From: Corticium candelabrum
Taxonomy: Eukaryota; Porifera; Homoscleromorpha; Homosclerophorida; Plakinidae
Assembly: GCF_963422355.1 (NCBI RefSeq)
Contig: NC_085104.1
Coordinates: forward strand, 4,176,106-4,240,105
Direction of reading: 5' to 3'
DNA: 64,000 nt
Shown here piece by piece: positions 42,031 to 53,501 of this stretch. The notes beneath the pieces were generated by a model, which was not told the DNA's origin, searched no databases, and was given only the letters and a program-made list of their open reading frames with translations. The position numbers were made by a program, and so were the translations under genes. Each line of letters starts with the position of its first letter. Positions within the stretch are counted from its first letter, which is position 1.

Positions 42031-43654
42031 CATCTCTGGAAAAAATTATAAGACCAGATGCATTTTGACTACGTAAGTGGTTTGACAAATCAGATTGAGC
42101 AATAATGATTATCTATAATATTTAACCATTACATTTTTGATAATGAAATGCAGACAAAACAATAAAAATAGCGTTTTAGCAAAAGAAGTTACAGAGACAT
42201 TACCTGGTCTGAAATTGTTTTACTAAGTATAACTACATGCTATGCAAAACCCACAATTTAAGTTTCATTTCTGTACTATATATGGAGTAACGTTAAATGC
42301 TATTTTTAACTAATACTACCATGCCGAAGAAGAAGCAATTGAGTTGTAAAACGAAGACAGCTATCCTGGTACTGCTGAAGGAAGGCTACAGCGAGCGACA
42401 AGTTGCTTCCAGACTCAAGATTTCCAAAACTGCTGTTCACCAGACAAAGGAGAAAAAGAAAACAACTGGAGCAACTGAAGTGCAACCAGGCCGTGGCAGA
42501 AAACGTCTCTCTAGTGCCAGGGAAGACCGCTACCTCATCCGAAAGTCTCTCTCTAATAGACGACTGACTTCAAGTGACCTCCAAAAAGAGTGGAAATCTG
42601 GGTGCAATGTCAACTGTTCAGCCAGAACTGTTCGCAACAGACTCCTTCAAGTAGGACTGAAGTCCCACAGAGCAAGAAAGAAGCCGTTCATTAATGAAAG
42701 ACAAAGAAAGCAAAGACTCAAGTTTGCAAAAGACCACAAGGATTGGACTGTTGATGACTGGAGCAAAGTAATCTTTTCTGACGAATCCAATTTCCAGCTT
42801 TGTCCCACTCCAGGGCGTTTGATGGTTCGTAGAAGGTCAGGAGAAGCGTATAGACCAGAATGCCTTGCCCCAACTGTGAAACACGGCGGAGGATCGGTGA
42901 TGATATGGGGTTGTTTTAGTAAGTCAGGAACTGGCAAAGTCCGACTCTGCGAAGGACGCATGAACCAAGCCAAGTACAGGGTTGTTCTCGAAGAAGACCT
43001 ACTTCCATCAGCTCAGATGTTATACCCCAACTCTGATGACTGGATATTTCAACAAGACAATGCGCCATGCCACACAGCAAAGTCTGTAAAGTCATGGATG
43101 GAAGAAAAGAACATCAGGATCCTGACTTGGCCAGCTCAATCTCCAGATATTAACCCAATAGAAAACCTGTGGAATACCATGAAACGCAAAATGGAGAATC
43201 ACAAACCTTCAAACAAAGCAGAGTTGTTTGATTTTCTACGCCTGGAGTGGGAAACGATCACTCAAGATGAATGTGAGAGGCTGGTGGAAAGCATCCCAAG
43301 TCGAATTCGGGCTGTGATTAAAAACAGGGGCTTTGCCACAAAATATTGAGTGTTTTTCGTACTTTTGTAGTTGCATATTGCTGTTAATGTTGGTTATTGT
43401 TATTTACTGCTTATTGTATGTTTATTTATTTAGTAAATCTTCTTCTAACAAATTGTCATGTAATTTGGTAGATTTTTGGTTGATACATTTTCAGATTAAT
43501 ATAAGCATATAAACAGGCATGTCTTACAGCATCTTAGTATATGAACCAAACTGTTATAAATGACAGTGATAGCCCTGGTATCAACAAAATGTGGTACATT
43601 TGTAACCCTAAACCCAAAATTTGAAGGGTGGTCTTATAATTTTTTCCAGAGATG
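42031..43654 (+). mobile_element. Tc1/mariner transposon, apparently intact
   Basis: The 26-bp inverted ends (CATCTCTGGAAAAAATTATA..., same on the other side in reverse complement) match perfectly by eye. They are flanked by TA at 42029-42030 and 43655-43656. One intact DD34E transposase occupies most of the 1.62 kb. Confidence 0.95.
42321..43349 (+). CDS. Tc1 transposase, DD34E
   Basis: 342 residues from ATG 42321, the usual Tc1 length; an upstream in-frame ATG at 42297 would add eight residues but gives a less typical start. N-terminal paired-type HTH: KTKTAILVLLKEGYSERQVASRL and a second half with SARTVRNRLLQVGL. A basic GRGRKRL hinge lies between. Catalytic Asp in IFSDESNFQL (42775), Asp in QQDNAPCHTAKS (43056) and Glu in SPDINPIENLW (43162). 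The last two are 34 residues apart. No stops or shifts. It would move the element by cut-and-paste into TA sites. Confidence 0.95.
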   Translation: MPKKKQLSCKTKTAILVLLKEGYSERQVASRLKISKTAVHQTKEKKKTTGATEVQPGRGRKRLSSAREDRYLIRKSLSNRRLTSSDLQKEWKSGCNVNCSARTVRNRLLQVGLKSHRARKKPFINERQRKQRLKFAKDHKDWTVDDWSKVIFSDESNFQLCPTPGRLMVRRRSGEAYRPECLAPTVKHGGGSVMIWGCFSKSGTGKVRLCEGRMNQAKYRVVLEEDLLPSAQMLYPNSDDWIFQQDNAPCHTAKSVKSWMEEKNIRILTWPAQSPDINPIENLWNTMKRKMENHKPSNKAELFDFLRLEWETITQDECERLVESIPSRIRAVIKNRGFATKY

Positions 43655-43656
43655 TA

Positions 43657-44085
43657 TAATAAACGGTTATATCACCGCGTTAGTGATATACCGAGGGCTG
43701 CCATATAGGACCATGCCCTGTTCTGTTGTGCGACCCGGATTAGAAGCCTCGCTACGATCGACAACAATTAATTTTTATATACATTATATTTAGCCATATA
43801 TTGCACACGTGATCCTACAATGTTTTAAAAATGTACTCATATTCAATTATCGATATTTACTTCTGCATAAGCTCTGTTTGTCAGCATGCTTTTATTCAAG
43901 ACAGTTTTCAATAATAACGAACGTTAGAAATTATGACAATAGTTTGAAAGATTGCGTGATTACCAAAATGGGTTTGGCTTAACCCGGTATTGCCTACATG
44001 AATGCATGACTTAGCCAAAACCTAGACTCTGTTCTGGTATCATCTGCTTGTACAAGCATATTTAACGTTAGCGTCTGGATTGCAG
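43657..44085. other. No supported gene; AT-rich
   Basis: AT-rich spacer ending in a good acceptor (TCTGGATTGCAG, 44085) for the exon that follows. Confidence 0.5.
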
Positions 44086-44808
44086 TTTGAGGAAGATGGT
44101 CGCATACGACGTCTCCTTCTATCCAGTGGATGTGTATACCCTCCTAATGGCGAATGGGGTAACAGGGTATACCATGCCTCTGCTCTAAGTGGTAAACATC
44201 ATGTCACTGATCATGAAAACGATCTTTTCCCATCGACGGCATCCGGGAATCGATTTGGCGACATTTGCCGTGCAGCGTCGTCTTCTGTCCAGAATGCACG
44301 TCTAGCTGCAGCTAAAGAAAGCAGAGTGCTCTTTTTAGACGTAGACAGACTTTCTCCTTGCAAATGGATCGTCCTACCAGTGCCACAAGAACAACAAGTC
44401 GCACTTCTAAAAGAGCAAAGAATCGCTGCCGAGTTCGTTTATGGGGACGCGACTTTATATGTCTTGCTGGGGTCAAGGGACCAAACAAGATGGACAAAAG
44501 CAGACCACAGCACACTGAAAATTGCTGGTCTATGTAGCAAAAGAATTACGTTCGAGAACGTCAACGAAATTTCGAGTACGGAATTGAAGGACCGTCTCTA
44601 CAAAGAATTCTCGGGCAAGGCTTCCAATTTCTTTGGCTCAAATCAATACCACGGCATTGGAAGAGATTCCTGTTGGCTCTCCAGTTATACCCAATTGTAC
44701 TTCAATAGTATTTCGCAAACCGCAAAGACGTTCGTGCGACCAATAGCAAATGATTTGAGTCTATCACCTGATCGGGAAGTCAGTATGCCCTACGTCACTT
44801 ATATATGA
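44086..44808 (+). CDS. Unrecognised long exon, about 240 codons
   Basis: An open stretch follows an acceptor GATTGCAG and ends in a stop at 44806-44808. The protein is not low-complexity and looks like a real globular sequence: RIRRLLLSSGCVYPPNGEWG at the start, ESRVLFLDVDRLSPCKWIVLPVP in the middle and NQYHGIGRDSCWLSSYTQLY toward the end. No signal peptide, membrane segment or known domain was recognised. A C2HC finger exon and a HECT-like region lie just downstream on the same strand, so it may belong to the same gene. It lacks transposon hallmarks and may be a host gene exon. Confidence 0.5.
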   Translation, partial: FEEDGRIRRLLLSSGCVYPPNGEWGNRVYHASALSGKHHVTDHENDLFPSTASGNRFGDICRAASSSVQNARLAAAKESRVLFLDVDRLSPCKWIVLPVPQEQQVALLKEQRIAAEFVYGDATLYVLLGSRDQTRWTKADHSTLKIAGLCSKRITFENVNEISSTELKDRLYKEFSGKASNFFGSNQYHGIGRDSCWLSSYTQLYFNSISQTAKTFVRPIANDLSLSPDREVSMPYVTYI

Positions 44809-44853
44809 TGTGCTATAATTATTAATGCGTCCAATTATTATAAGAGTTTTTTA

Positions 44854-44952
44854 GAGGGAAGAGAATCGGACGAGTCTAGAGAGAACTGTCCACGGTGCCG
44901 TGATGATGTCAGAATGTCAGAGCTAAGACAACATCTAACAAACAACTGCAGG
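44854..44952 (+). CDS. Small C2HC zinc-finger exon candidate
   Basis: Between an acceptor TTTTTTAG (44853) and a donor GCAG/GTAGCA (44953) the frame reads ENCPRCRDDVRMSELRQHLTNNC, a C-x2-C...H-x4-C finger. Such fingers precede HECT domains in several invertebrate proteins, and a HECT-like region begins about 1.1 kb downstream on the same strand. Phase with neighbours could not be confirmed. Confidence 0.4.
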
Positions 44953-45378
44953 TAGCATCTCTACACCTGCACCATTTGTATATAGTACGCAGAACTTGAT
45001 ACCTCAGCCACAGTAGAGTGTGCCAAATTAGAGCACCAATGTACGAAATCTTTTTTCTAGAACGCTAATGTCACTGCACATATATTGCATGATATACATA
45101 TATATACGCATAGCCCAATTCCATTTTTGGTTTGTAAAGCTGGACCGGCGAATCCTAGCATGCATGAAAACCTTAATTGCATGAACGGTGCAGCTTAATT
45201 AATTAATAGGCTAGTTCAGAATAATGTGTATTTTACAACCTTCTTATCAGTAAAGTGTTTTTTCTATATTTCAGTAGTCATCTCGTGTCAGACATAAGCG
45301 GGCAGCCTTCATCTTCTACGTTATGTCCACTTCTTCAAGTATATAGATGATGTTTCTTATTATCAAAACTAGGCTCTG

Positions 45379-47144
45379 ATGCGTTATTGCAGTAATCAAC
45401 CAGTGGATGATACAGATACAGACACAGAGTTGCCAGCGATTGTATTCTATAGAAATATTTCTACGGAAACTGATAAACGTTCACGTCTGCCGTCAACATC
45501 TAGATGCCCTCAACAATTGCCTACCGTCTCTCAAGCTGCAGCTACCATCACATTTCCAGACTCCGCAGTTTCAGCTGTTCAGGTATTTCAAAACGCTGCT
45601 GCTATCCAATCTTAGGCACTATCGCTTACCATTCCTCAGCCAGAATCATCTCTTTCTCAACCAGTGTTCTCTATCCATTCTATTCAGCCCACTTCTAACC
45701 CGTCTCTACCAGCGATTCACTCCAATTCTCAAGCACGTTCTTTGACTTCAGTATCTCAGCCTTTGTGTTCTCCCAGTCTCTGCCTACCGTCTATCTTACT
45801 GCCCTTTCTTTGATGGTACCTTCTCCTCCTGAGCATAGTTCAGCTTTCCATGCTCCGGCTCCTTATAGCAGTGTCCAAATTCGACGTCATCGTCTAATTC
45901 TGTAGTAACACTTTCTGCTAAAACACATCTACTTTGCATGACTGCAACTCAATACAAGGTGTCTTCACCATCACACTGAAAGAGCGCTAACGGGAAATTC
46001 GTATTATCTACGACTGTCAAGACATAATATCTTTGCGGAAGCTGTGGCATTCTCCAAGACTGCAACAAACAACGATTGTCAAGATCACTGCGCGTACAGT
46101 TTGAAGGTGAAGATGGGGTTGATGCGGGAGGAGTAAGGAGAGATTTCTTCAGAAGCCTGTTTGTCAAGTTCGCCGAGCCGGGAAAATTTTTTGTTTGACT
46201 GCCCACCCAAAAAAACTCTGGCCTGTTCACAACTTTATTGCTTACCGCTCAAGAATGACAAAGTTAGTCGGCACAGTGATAGCGCACTGCATTCTTCAAT
46301 GTAGTATGGGTATGCCTCCTTTTGCTCCAGCCCTGGTAAAATATGTGATGACAGAATGCGAAGACGACAGCATCGCTGAGATATGTCTGAAAGACATACC
46401 TGAGTCAGAGACAAAAACAATGTTGTTAGAGGTATAAATTAACTTGATCAACTGCAACAGTACATAATTTGATCAAAACAAGTAATTAGATGTGTTTTGT
46501 AAGTTTGATCAAAGAGAGGCAATCATTCAATCGATTGTACTAAATGAGTTCGTCTACAAACGAAGAGCTGGCATTGCTCAATTACGTGAAGGCCTTGCTA
46601 GTCTTGAAGTCTTAAAGATCATGCAACTGTATCCCAAAATTTTAAAGCCATTATTTGTTTATGACTCAACTCCTATGATCTTGACAACGTATACATATTT
46701 TTGTATGTAATTATGTTGAATATTAAATCAGTTATTCTATATCTATAAATTGCAAGAATTTCTAGTGGTTTCATATACAGATATAATGCAATCTGCACAA
46801 TTGTTTTCCAGCAACTACTAATCGACAACATTGCAACAAATGTTGGAGAAAGTAAGCTCGAATCATATAATGTAGTCATTTAAATTCTAATAACTGGTTT
46901 TCTGTACAGATACAATACCAGTTTTTAAGCTGTCCTAGAGTTTACACAATGTGTTGATGACATACAGCATTTGCTGCCTGGATCCTACATCAATATCATG
47001 ACAAATCAGCATCGATGCCCACTGCATCCACATGCACTTTGTCACTTCTTCTCCCACTGGTCAACGCAGACTACGAGTCGTTCAAAAATCAATTTGTGAA
47101 AGCTTTGCAGTATGGTGTGAGGGGTTTGGTTTACTTCAGTTAAC
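45379..47144 (+). pseudogene. HECT-type ubiquitin ligase locus, fragmented
   Basis: A Ser/Thr/Pro linker (45379-45790, one in-frame TAG at 45613) precedes HECT sequence. FEGEDGVDAGGVRRDFFRSLF (near 46100) is the N-lobe start. After a frameshift near 46185 the block MTKLVGTVIAHCIL...MPPFAPALVKYVM ends at a donor (46432). The next exon 46504-46688 carries IAQLREGLASLEVLKIM...LFVYDSTPM; a 40-base exon may be 46812-46851. The last piece reads SMPTASTCTLSLLLPL with the thioester Cys at 47033-47035, then a stop near 47144. HECT ligases pass ubiquitin through that Cys. Stops and a shift suggest a decaying gene or assembly errors; exon borders are tentative. Confidence 0.6.
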
Positions 47145-48360
47145 GGTTTGCTACGGCACCTGTTTTGATTGTGTTTTTCCGCACTTTTCAGTATGCAAGT
47201 CACGTGGTTTGAGTTCAACGTTTGTCAATGTACTAGACAAGTGTAGCATGTTGGCAATAATAACCATGTTTCGTCATCAACAGTGGTGTAAGGTATAAAG
47301 CAACCGACATACGCAACTGCCTCGGTTGCATAGCTGAACGTGTCAGTAGAAAGTTCTTAGTGGAGTGCGTCACATACATTTTTCGACTAATCCACAATTT
47401 AGCCAGCAGGCTCTGGTTACGATCCTCAGGACATTTAAAAGAGCAAATAATTGTTGACCTGTCTGACAGGGCCGTAAAAACCGTTTTGTCTGTTCGACCA
47501 CTTTTCAGAATGATGATCTTTGCCAGGGACACAATACAATTATCTGGGTATAAAGGATTCAATAAGTAACATATTTGCAACCCTTCGTACGTGAATCCTG
47601 CGGTTTCTACTAACGTGAGTTACTTTTCCTTCCTAACCAGGCCGGACAGGTTATTACCTACGGGCCTAAAGGCTAGGCTGTTCAGTTGTTTGTCTATACT
47701 AGCCTTTTCGTTATTGTTGACGGTCATTTGACTGACATTAACGGTATTCTTGAACTTGATTAGCAAAGTACTTCCTTATTACAACCTTAAGGTTAGTTAC
47801 GCCTGTAGTTAACTTAATCATCAAGCAATGGGTTAAAGCTAACTATATACGCAGGCGCGGATGCAGAATTTTTCGAAAGAGGAGTCCAGTTGTATCATTG
47901 GCCAAGCCCCCAAACCAGTTAAATTTGACCTACGGAACAAGCAAACTCACTGCAGTCTGTATTAGGGTTCATTTCGTAGCGTATTCATTAGATAATTACA
48001 GACAGTTAAGTATAAAATTGAACGAATTAACCATTCATCAAAATATTAACTAAGGTACGTTCACTTTTAATAACACAACAAACCAGATTTTGGCTGCAGT
48101 GGGCTGTTCATTGAAGTACAAGGTTTCCTGACCCCCAAGACGGACACCCCTCCCTTCTATCCGCCTATGATATCGATATACGCTAACCTAATTTGCCTAG
48201 TGTGCCTAGCAAAGTCTCATATGGCTCGGCCGGTATACTGTAGTGCAGGGTAAGTGTACCTAATTGTGGACACACCCCTGTAATTTTAGTTACGACCGCT
48301 GTTTCTCCGGTAGCCTGCGACGGAGAGACAGGGAAACATGTCAGCCTTACGCGTCATTGT
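47145..48360. other. No supported gene
   Basis: Only short frames (for example 47360-47569). No repeats or element ends recognised. Confidence 0.45.
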
Positions 48361-48681
48361 CTAGGCTTTGGAACGATACGTGTACGATTTGAATTGCACA
48401 ACGTCTGCTAGCGCACAGCCAGACATACGGGCCAACGTCTGAATAGAGCCCGGACGTGGGATGTATCCTAATTGTGGCATATTTTCTCCACTGCAAAGAG
48501 CGACTGAGTCCGGGTAACAAGTGGATCGGTAGGTGAATGGTTTCCTCACATGCTTATACTTTGGGCCGCGATCAAAATAATGTAATGTGCTGTATCGCCT
48601 CTGTACTAGAATGGCGTCGTGTCTTTTAAATTTTGTGGAAACCGAGCCTTCTGTCGTCGAGCCAATGTACGATACCATCAA
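48361..48681 (-). other. Unassigned 106-codon ORF
   Basis: An uninterrupted minus-strand frame (ATG 48678) of mixed composition with several Cys, Tyr and Arg. No domain, splice partner or element context was found, so coding status is doubtful. Confidence 0.2.
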
Positions 48682-48764
48682 TTGTGTGTAGAAGAACGTA
48701 TCACGTCAAAGCTGTGGTTGTAGCATCTTTCTGCTTTGCTCGTGAAGCTGATTATTGATATCAG

Positions 48765-49012
48765 ACAAGGTAGTTTGACCTTCCGCCTATCTTATTTGAG
48801 TTTGCACGTTCTCGTGTTTTGCCTTATTGTTGCCAGATCTAGTAGCAGTGAAGACAGTTAGATTTTAGCTGGACTACTGATGCCGCTGTTAGACCAGAAG
48901 GTTTGATCTTTCATCTATTCTTATTTGACTTTGCAGGCTCTTATTTTATAGCTTATAGTGGCCAAATGTAGTAGCAGTTTTATTGTAACGGGATTACTGA
49001 TGTCTTTTAGAT
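48765..49012. repeat. Two diverged tandem units of about 125 bp
   Basis: Units at about 48765-48896 and 48897-49012 share, in order, AGGT.GTTTGA.CTT, TCTTATTTGA.TTTGCA, AGTAGCAGT and GGA.TACTGATG. Clearly diverged; origin unknown. Confidence 0.6.
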
Positions 49013-49295
49013 CTAGTATGGATAAAATTAATCAGATATTTACTTGATTACAATTGCACGTTTCTCTGCATGCACATGACTCTTCTTACAACGCTACAGT
49101 CAATGTGATTAGGCTCAGAATTTTACCAAGATACTTGAGAATTCTTTAGCCAACGTGAGAGCACTTTCATGATCCAGCAAAAGAGTGATTTGCACACCCG
49201 AAACCCGTGAACGTGATGGGAGAAGCTTGTAGGTGCAAACGTTTCGAATACGTCGTCCAGCAGTTTCGAAGCGATTTCCGTGAATTCTGCAAGCA

Positions 49296-49920
49296 GCTCC
49301 GCTATCCAGTTAGCCGTAGAGGAAGTTCAGTTGGTGACGATGTCTTATCGTGAAGCTGCCGCCGCCTACAAAGTGCGTAAAAGTACAATCCACAAACGAG
49401 CACACAAGATGGTCTCTATTCTGCAGGACGTCCACGACTTCTAAGAGTGCTAGAAGAGACTGTTGTAGTTCGTTGTTGTTTGGCTTTAGCGAGCTTTGGA
49501 TATCCTGCAAACCGAGCTATTGTTGGGAACGTCATCTCACATTATCTGCACAGTGTGGGAGGAGCAGTCCTTTCAACGGCATACCAGGTCGAAAGAGGTG
49601 GTCTGGTTTCCTAAAACGGTGGAATGAGTTAGCAGAGAAAAACCAGAGCATTTATCTGTGCAACGAGCTCTTTCTGCTGCTCCTGCTGTTATTGATAAAT
49701 TTTTTGCTCAACTGACAGACGTCTTGACAAGAGAAGGTTTAGTGGGAAAAAGTTACAGTGAGATGGCACGTAGAATGTGGAACTGTGATGAAACAGGCCT
49801 ATAGCTAACGCATGCTAAAAAAAGAACACCTACCTTCCGCCAGGTCGTGAGGATTTTCTGGGGTTGGCAAAGAAATCGCCAAGCACCCTGAAAGAATTTT
49901 AATTAAGCCTGAGCACGTTG
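49296..49920 (+). pseudogene. pogo-like transposase remnant 2
   Basis: In successive frames: an HTH (MSYREAAAAYKVRKSTIHKRA, near 49340), FGYPANRAIVGNVISHYL (near 49494), a block PEHLSVQRALSAAPAVIDKFFAQLTD (near 49645), then MARRMWNCDETGL (near 49764) with the first catalytic Asp. The order matches pogo/CENP-B-type transposases. Multiple stops and shifts; no ends or target duplication found. It differs from the pogo element at 24830. Confidence 0.7.
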
Positions 49921-51487
49921 GACCAGCTGGTAAGTGACCTTGCGCGAGGAGCAAAAAGCAACTCAAGTCAGGTCAAACACGAATATATTCACCACTATTA
50001 CACCAGTCGTTCAGTTAAATGTAATTAGCATTATTGAAATGGTCAAGTGCAACGCGAATGCTTCGCAGTTCGAGTTCCCTCGCAGCTGGTGTTACGTCAC
50101 GTGACTGGCCGCTACTTTAGGTGTACAAACGCTTAGCTATGGTAATAATGTACATATGTACCGATATTGCATTATTGCCTTGTCCCGCATTTCCGGCCAC
50201 GTATCCGTGTGTGTAGCTAGCTTGAATGTAAGCTTACACCTACTCTCTGTTAGCGTTGACTTTGCACTCGGCAGTAACTAATCAGTAATGGTGCAGCTGT
50301 ATTTGTTTACCATACTCAGATGTTAAGTGATATCCCATTAACTGTACATTTGGAGTCATATTACAATACAAAGATGTTAGGTAACAGTAGAGACAGTCGC
50401 AGGCTATCAAGACGGAACAGAACGAGAAGAGGAGTCAGAAGTACCAAGCAACTACTCGCGAAACAAGAGCAACTGTGTGATGTCAAAGCAGCGGACCGTT
50501 TAGTGACCTTGCTAATTGGCTACTTCCTATATTAGCCGCATTCTTATTGTAAGACCATACCTTCTTAATGAGTCAAGAACCCTAACGACTCTTGATATGC
50601 AAAAGCCTTATCACGTCGCTTGTGTAATACATACGTCTTCGTTACTTTAACTATAAAAAATCCGGGAACTTGCGATTTCGAACGATACAAGATCGTCACT
50701 GTCTGCCCTATTGCGCAGAAGTTCTTACAGATTTTCAAAGCGCAAAGTTAACGCGAACAGAGAGTAGGTATCCTTAATAATCGGTAATCAGTATGTTGGA
50801 CACGATGACTACATGCGCGTGTGTGTCATAGATCGACATAGAATAGACAAGTAGGAACACGACAGCCCGTGTGTACTCCAATGGGACGATTCGTGCTAGT
50901 CCGATGCCATTAATTCAAGCACGGATGGTTGCAATTGTACTCACTAGCGATCTCTCTTTCTGTAGTAAACAGCAGATCCGCTGATGTCTTTGCAAATTGG
51001 TATAGCGTAGGTGTGTATTCAGAGCCCCAAATAGGTACTATCTAGATGTTAAAGACGTAGCCAAATGGAAAGTCATAATGAATCCAGAGACTACGACGAT
51101 GACAGAACGCTAAAACATATGTACAACGAGATGCCGGACTGGAAACGTAGATGTTGATGTTCGTAGCGAACAGACCAAACCGCGTCATCTGTGTTCTCTA
51201 CCATTTAGTAACTGCGCAGGAGGAAACGATCGAGTTATAGTTATGTTCCGTAATGCTTTAATGTGTAGATGCACTGAATGTAGTGATTTGAAGTCAACGA
51301 ATACGTTAGATTATGAACAATGAACATTCAATTGACATGAAAAAAAATAGCTATTCACGTACATCAATTACATGATAACGTGTTGAGTTTTGTTTGTCGT
51401 GTTCGTCGTGTGCAGTGTTTCTAGTTGCGTTGGTTGCATGGTGCGATCGCTGTTCTTCTTGCTGCTGCCGTGATGGGTCCGTGTGTG
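49921..51487. other. No supported gene
   Basis: A basic 60-70 codon frame at 50320-50535 has acceptor-like CATACTCAG upstream but no partner exons. No element recognised. Confidence 0.45.
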
Positions 51488-51687
51488 NNNNNNNNNNNNN
51501 NNNNNNNNNNNNNNNNNNNNNNNNNNNNNNNNNNNNNNNNNNNNNNNNNNNNNNNNNNNNNNNNNNNNNNNNNNNNNNNNNNNNNNNNNNNNNNNNNNNN
51601 NNNNNNNNNNNNNNNNNNNNNNNNNNNNNNNNNNNNNNNNNNNNNNNNNNNNNNNNNNNNNNNNNNNNNNNNNNNNNNNNNNNNNNN
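51488..51687. other. Assembly gap (200 N)
   Basis: Exactly 200 N; just right of it is the truncated end of a Helitron-type gene, so the rest of that element may be hidden. Confidence 0.98.
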
Positions 51688-51717
51688 GTGTCGCGGTGTA
51701 AGAGGAATAAGCTGACT

Positions 51718-52430
51718 CTAATCAGGTAGTCTAGGCAATGTTGTTAAAACATGCTCTACATTTACAAGTACGTTCACTGCAGAGCCATGCATGCAACGCA
51801 GTTTCCCAGAAGGAAGGGCCACCATTTCCATAAACGCTACTCGTAAACACACCAGTCTACTTTCTAGTTTATTCAAACTATACAACTGAAAAAGTACTGA
51901 AGATAGCTTCAAATTGTTAGCTACACTCTGCAAAGGCATTCGACCTCTAGACAAAGCTTTATCACGCGTCTTACACATGTAAAAAGTACATTAAACTAGC
52001 ATACAGAGTATCATCACCTAGTACTATATCTAAAACTCCTGGTAGCTTTTCTGTACTTATCCTATTCAAGACCAGTACATTCTGTCTGTACATTAAACGA
52101 TGACAAGAGACACAAACATAATCAAACCCTTCTTTGGTTTTAGCAATAAAAGCATTTATGGTAGCATCCAAACTCTCTGAAGCTTTGTATCTGGAGGCAC
52201 GGCCCCCATTGTTTTTATGAATTCTATGTGCATCAGATTAGTCAGCTGTTTCTACACCTTTCCCTGTAGCTGCCCGTTCTCTTCGACACCTGCTAAATGC
52301 ATCAGCTTTGTCTTCCACCTCTGCAGCTTGTCTTCTCACTGCACATTCTCTCCTACGCTTCCTAAGCCCATCAGCTTGGTCTGCTGTTTCTATACTTTCC
52401 TTCTTGCAATCCATTCTCGCTTACACTGTA
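51718..52430 (-). pseudogene. Helitron helicase-like protein, N-terminal remnant
   Basis: Reading from 52430 down, a region of charged repeats (ETADQADGLRKRRREC..., about 20-residue period) leads into the block DATINAFIAKTKEGFDYVCVSCHRLMYRQNV (52165). After a break comes CKTRDKALSRGRMPLQSVANNL, then VAFMEMVALPSGKLRCMHGSAVNV, ending at 51718. These are the DUF6570-type blocks that precede the Rep/helicase part of animal Helitron proteins. Rep and helicase domains are absent, lying in the gap or lost. Stops near 52240 and at 51971 break it. Confidence 0.75.
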
Positions 52431-52491
52431 TACATGCGAAAAGGTAATCTGCACCATCACCAGCAGGTGCAAATAACTGTAACCCACTCTC

Positions 52492-52596
52492 TAACTCTAC
52501 CCGACTCTAACTCTACCCGACTCTAACTCTACCCGACTCTAACTCTACCCGACTCTAACTCTACCCGACTCTAACCCTACCCCTGACTCTAACCCT
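52492..52596. repeat. 16-bp tandem repeat TAACTCTACCCGACTC
   Basis: Five perfect units (52492-52571) then degenerate TAACCCTACCCCTGACTCTAACCC-like sequence; reminiscent of telomere-type TAACCC but longer. Confidence 0.95.
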
Positions 52597-53501
52597 TTGT
52601 TTCCGGGAGGCGTAAAGCGGCTACTGCCTTGCTCACTCATGATGAACTGTGAAATAATAAAGCTTACCGCTAATTATTACTCACAGAAAACGAAACGTAA
52701 AACGATTCTAGCTGAACGCGTCATAGCTGCAAACACAGTAACCGACTAGATGTTACAAGGCACCGTCAAACAAAGACGATCGAACCCTACCAACGATCTT
52801 CGTTCACCAATGATCTTTGTTCGCACAACAACTAACGACTGATTTTAGCCGCGACCACACGGCACCGATAACGTACTTCACACGCAACAACCGACTACAA
52901 CACTGCAGAGAAAACCTACGAAACAAGAAAATGTTACAGCATATTCAAACGACTACATGTACTAGGCCGTACATCTTACCACCAATTTCCTCCGCAATGC
53001 CGACAGCTGCTGCGCCAAATGAGCAGGTATGCACAAGCATCTGCTCTTTAGATAATTATGAGCGGAAACACCTTGTCTAGCAACATACCAGATTGTTACA
53101 AGAATGCGCTCTACGACAGTAGACACACAATCTATATATGCCTAAAAGCCCAAATGTTGGTCGTCAGTCACCAAAAAGACCTAAGCACGATACAGAACAA
53201 TTAACTTGCTAATTGTTCAAAGTGTATGGCTATATAGAGACAGAGCCAGCTACTGGAAAATTCGAGAAAGAATTCAGAAATTTTGGAATAGGCATAAATT
53301 ATCAACACTACCTGGACGCTACACAAATCACCTTTACTCATATTAGAACTGCAACAACTTGAACAGCTGGAGCCGCCAGTTACAGACTCAGACTTCCGAA
53401 TCAAGCAGACAAGTCAATTGCAAAAAACATTAAGAGAATGGAAACTGCTCATGTTGCAATAGAAAACTCACAAGCACCTAAAGAGTCTAATCATCTTTTA
53501 G
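52597..53501. other. No supported gene
   Basis: One 87-codon frame at 52817-53080 without recognised features; otherwise short frames. Confidence 0.45.
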
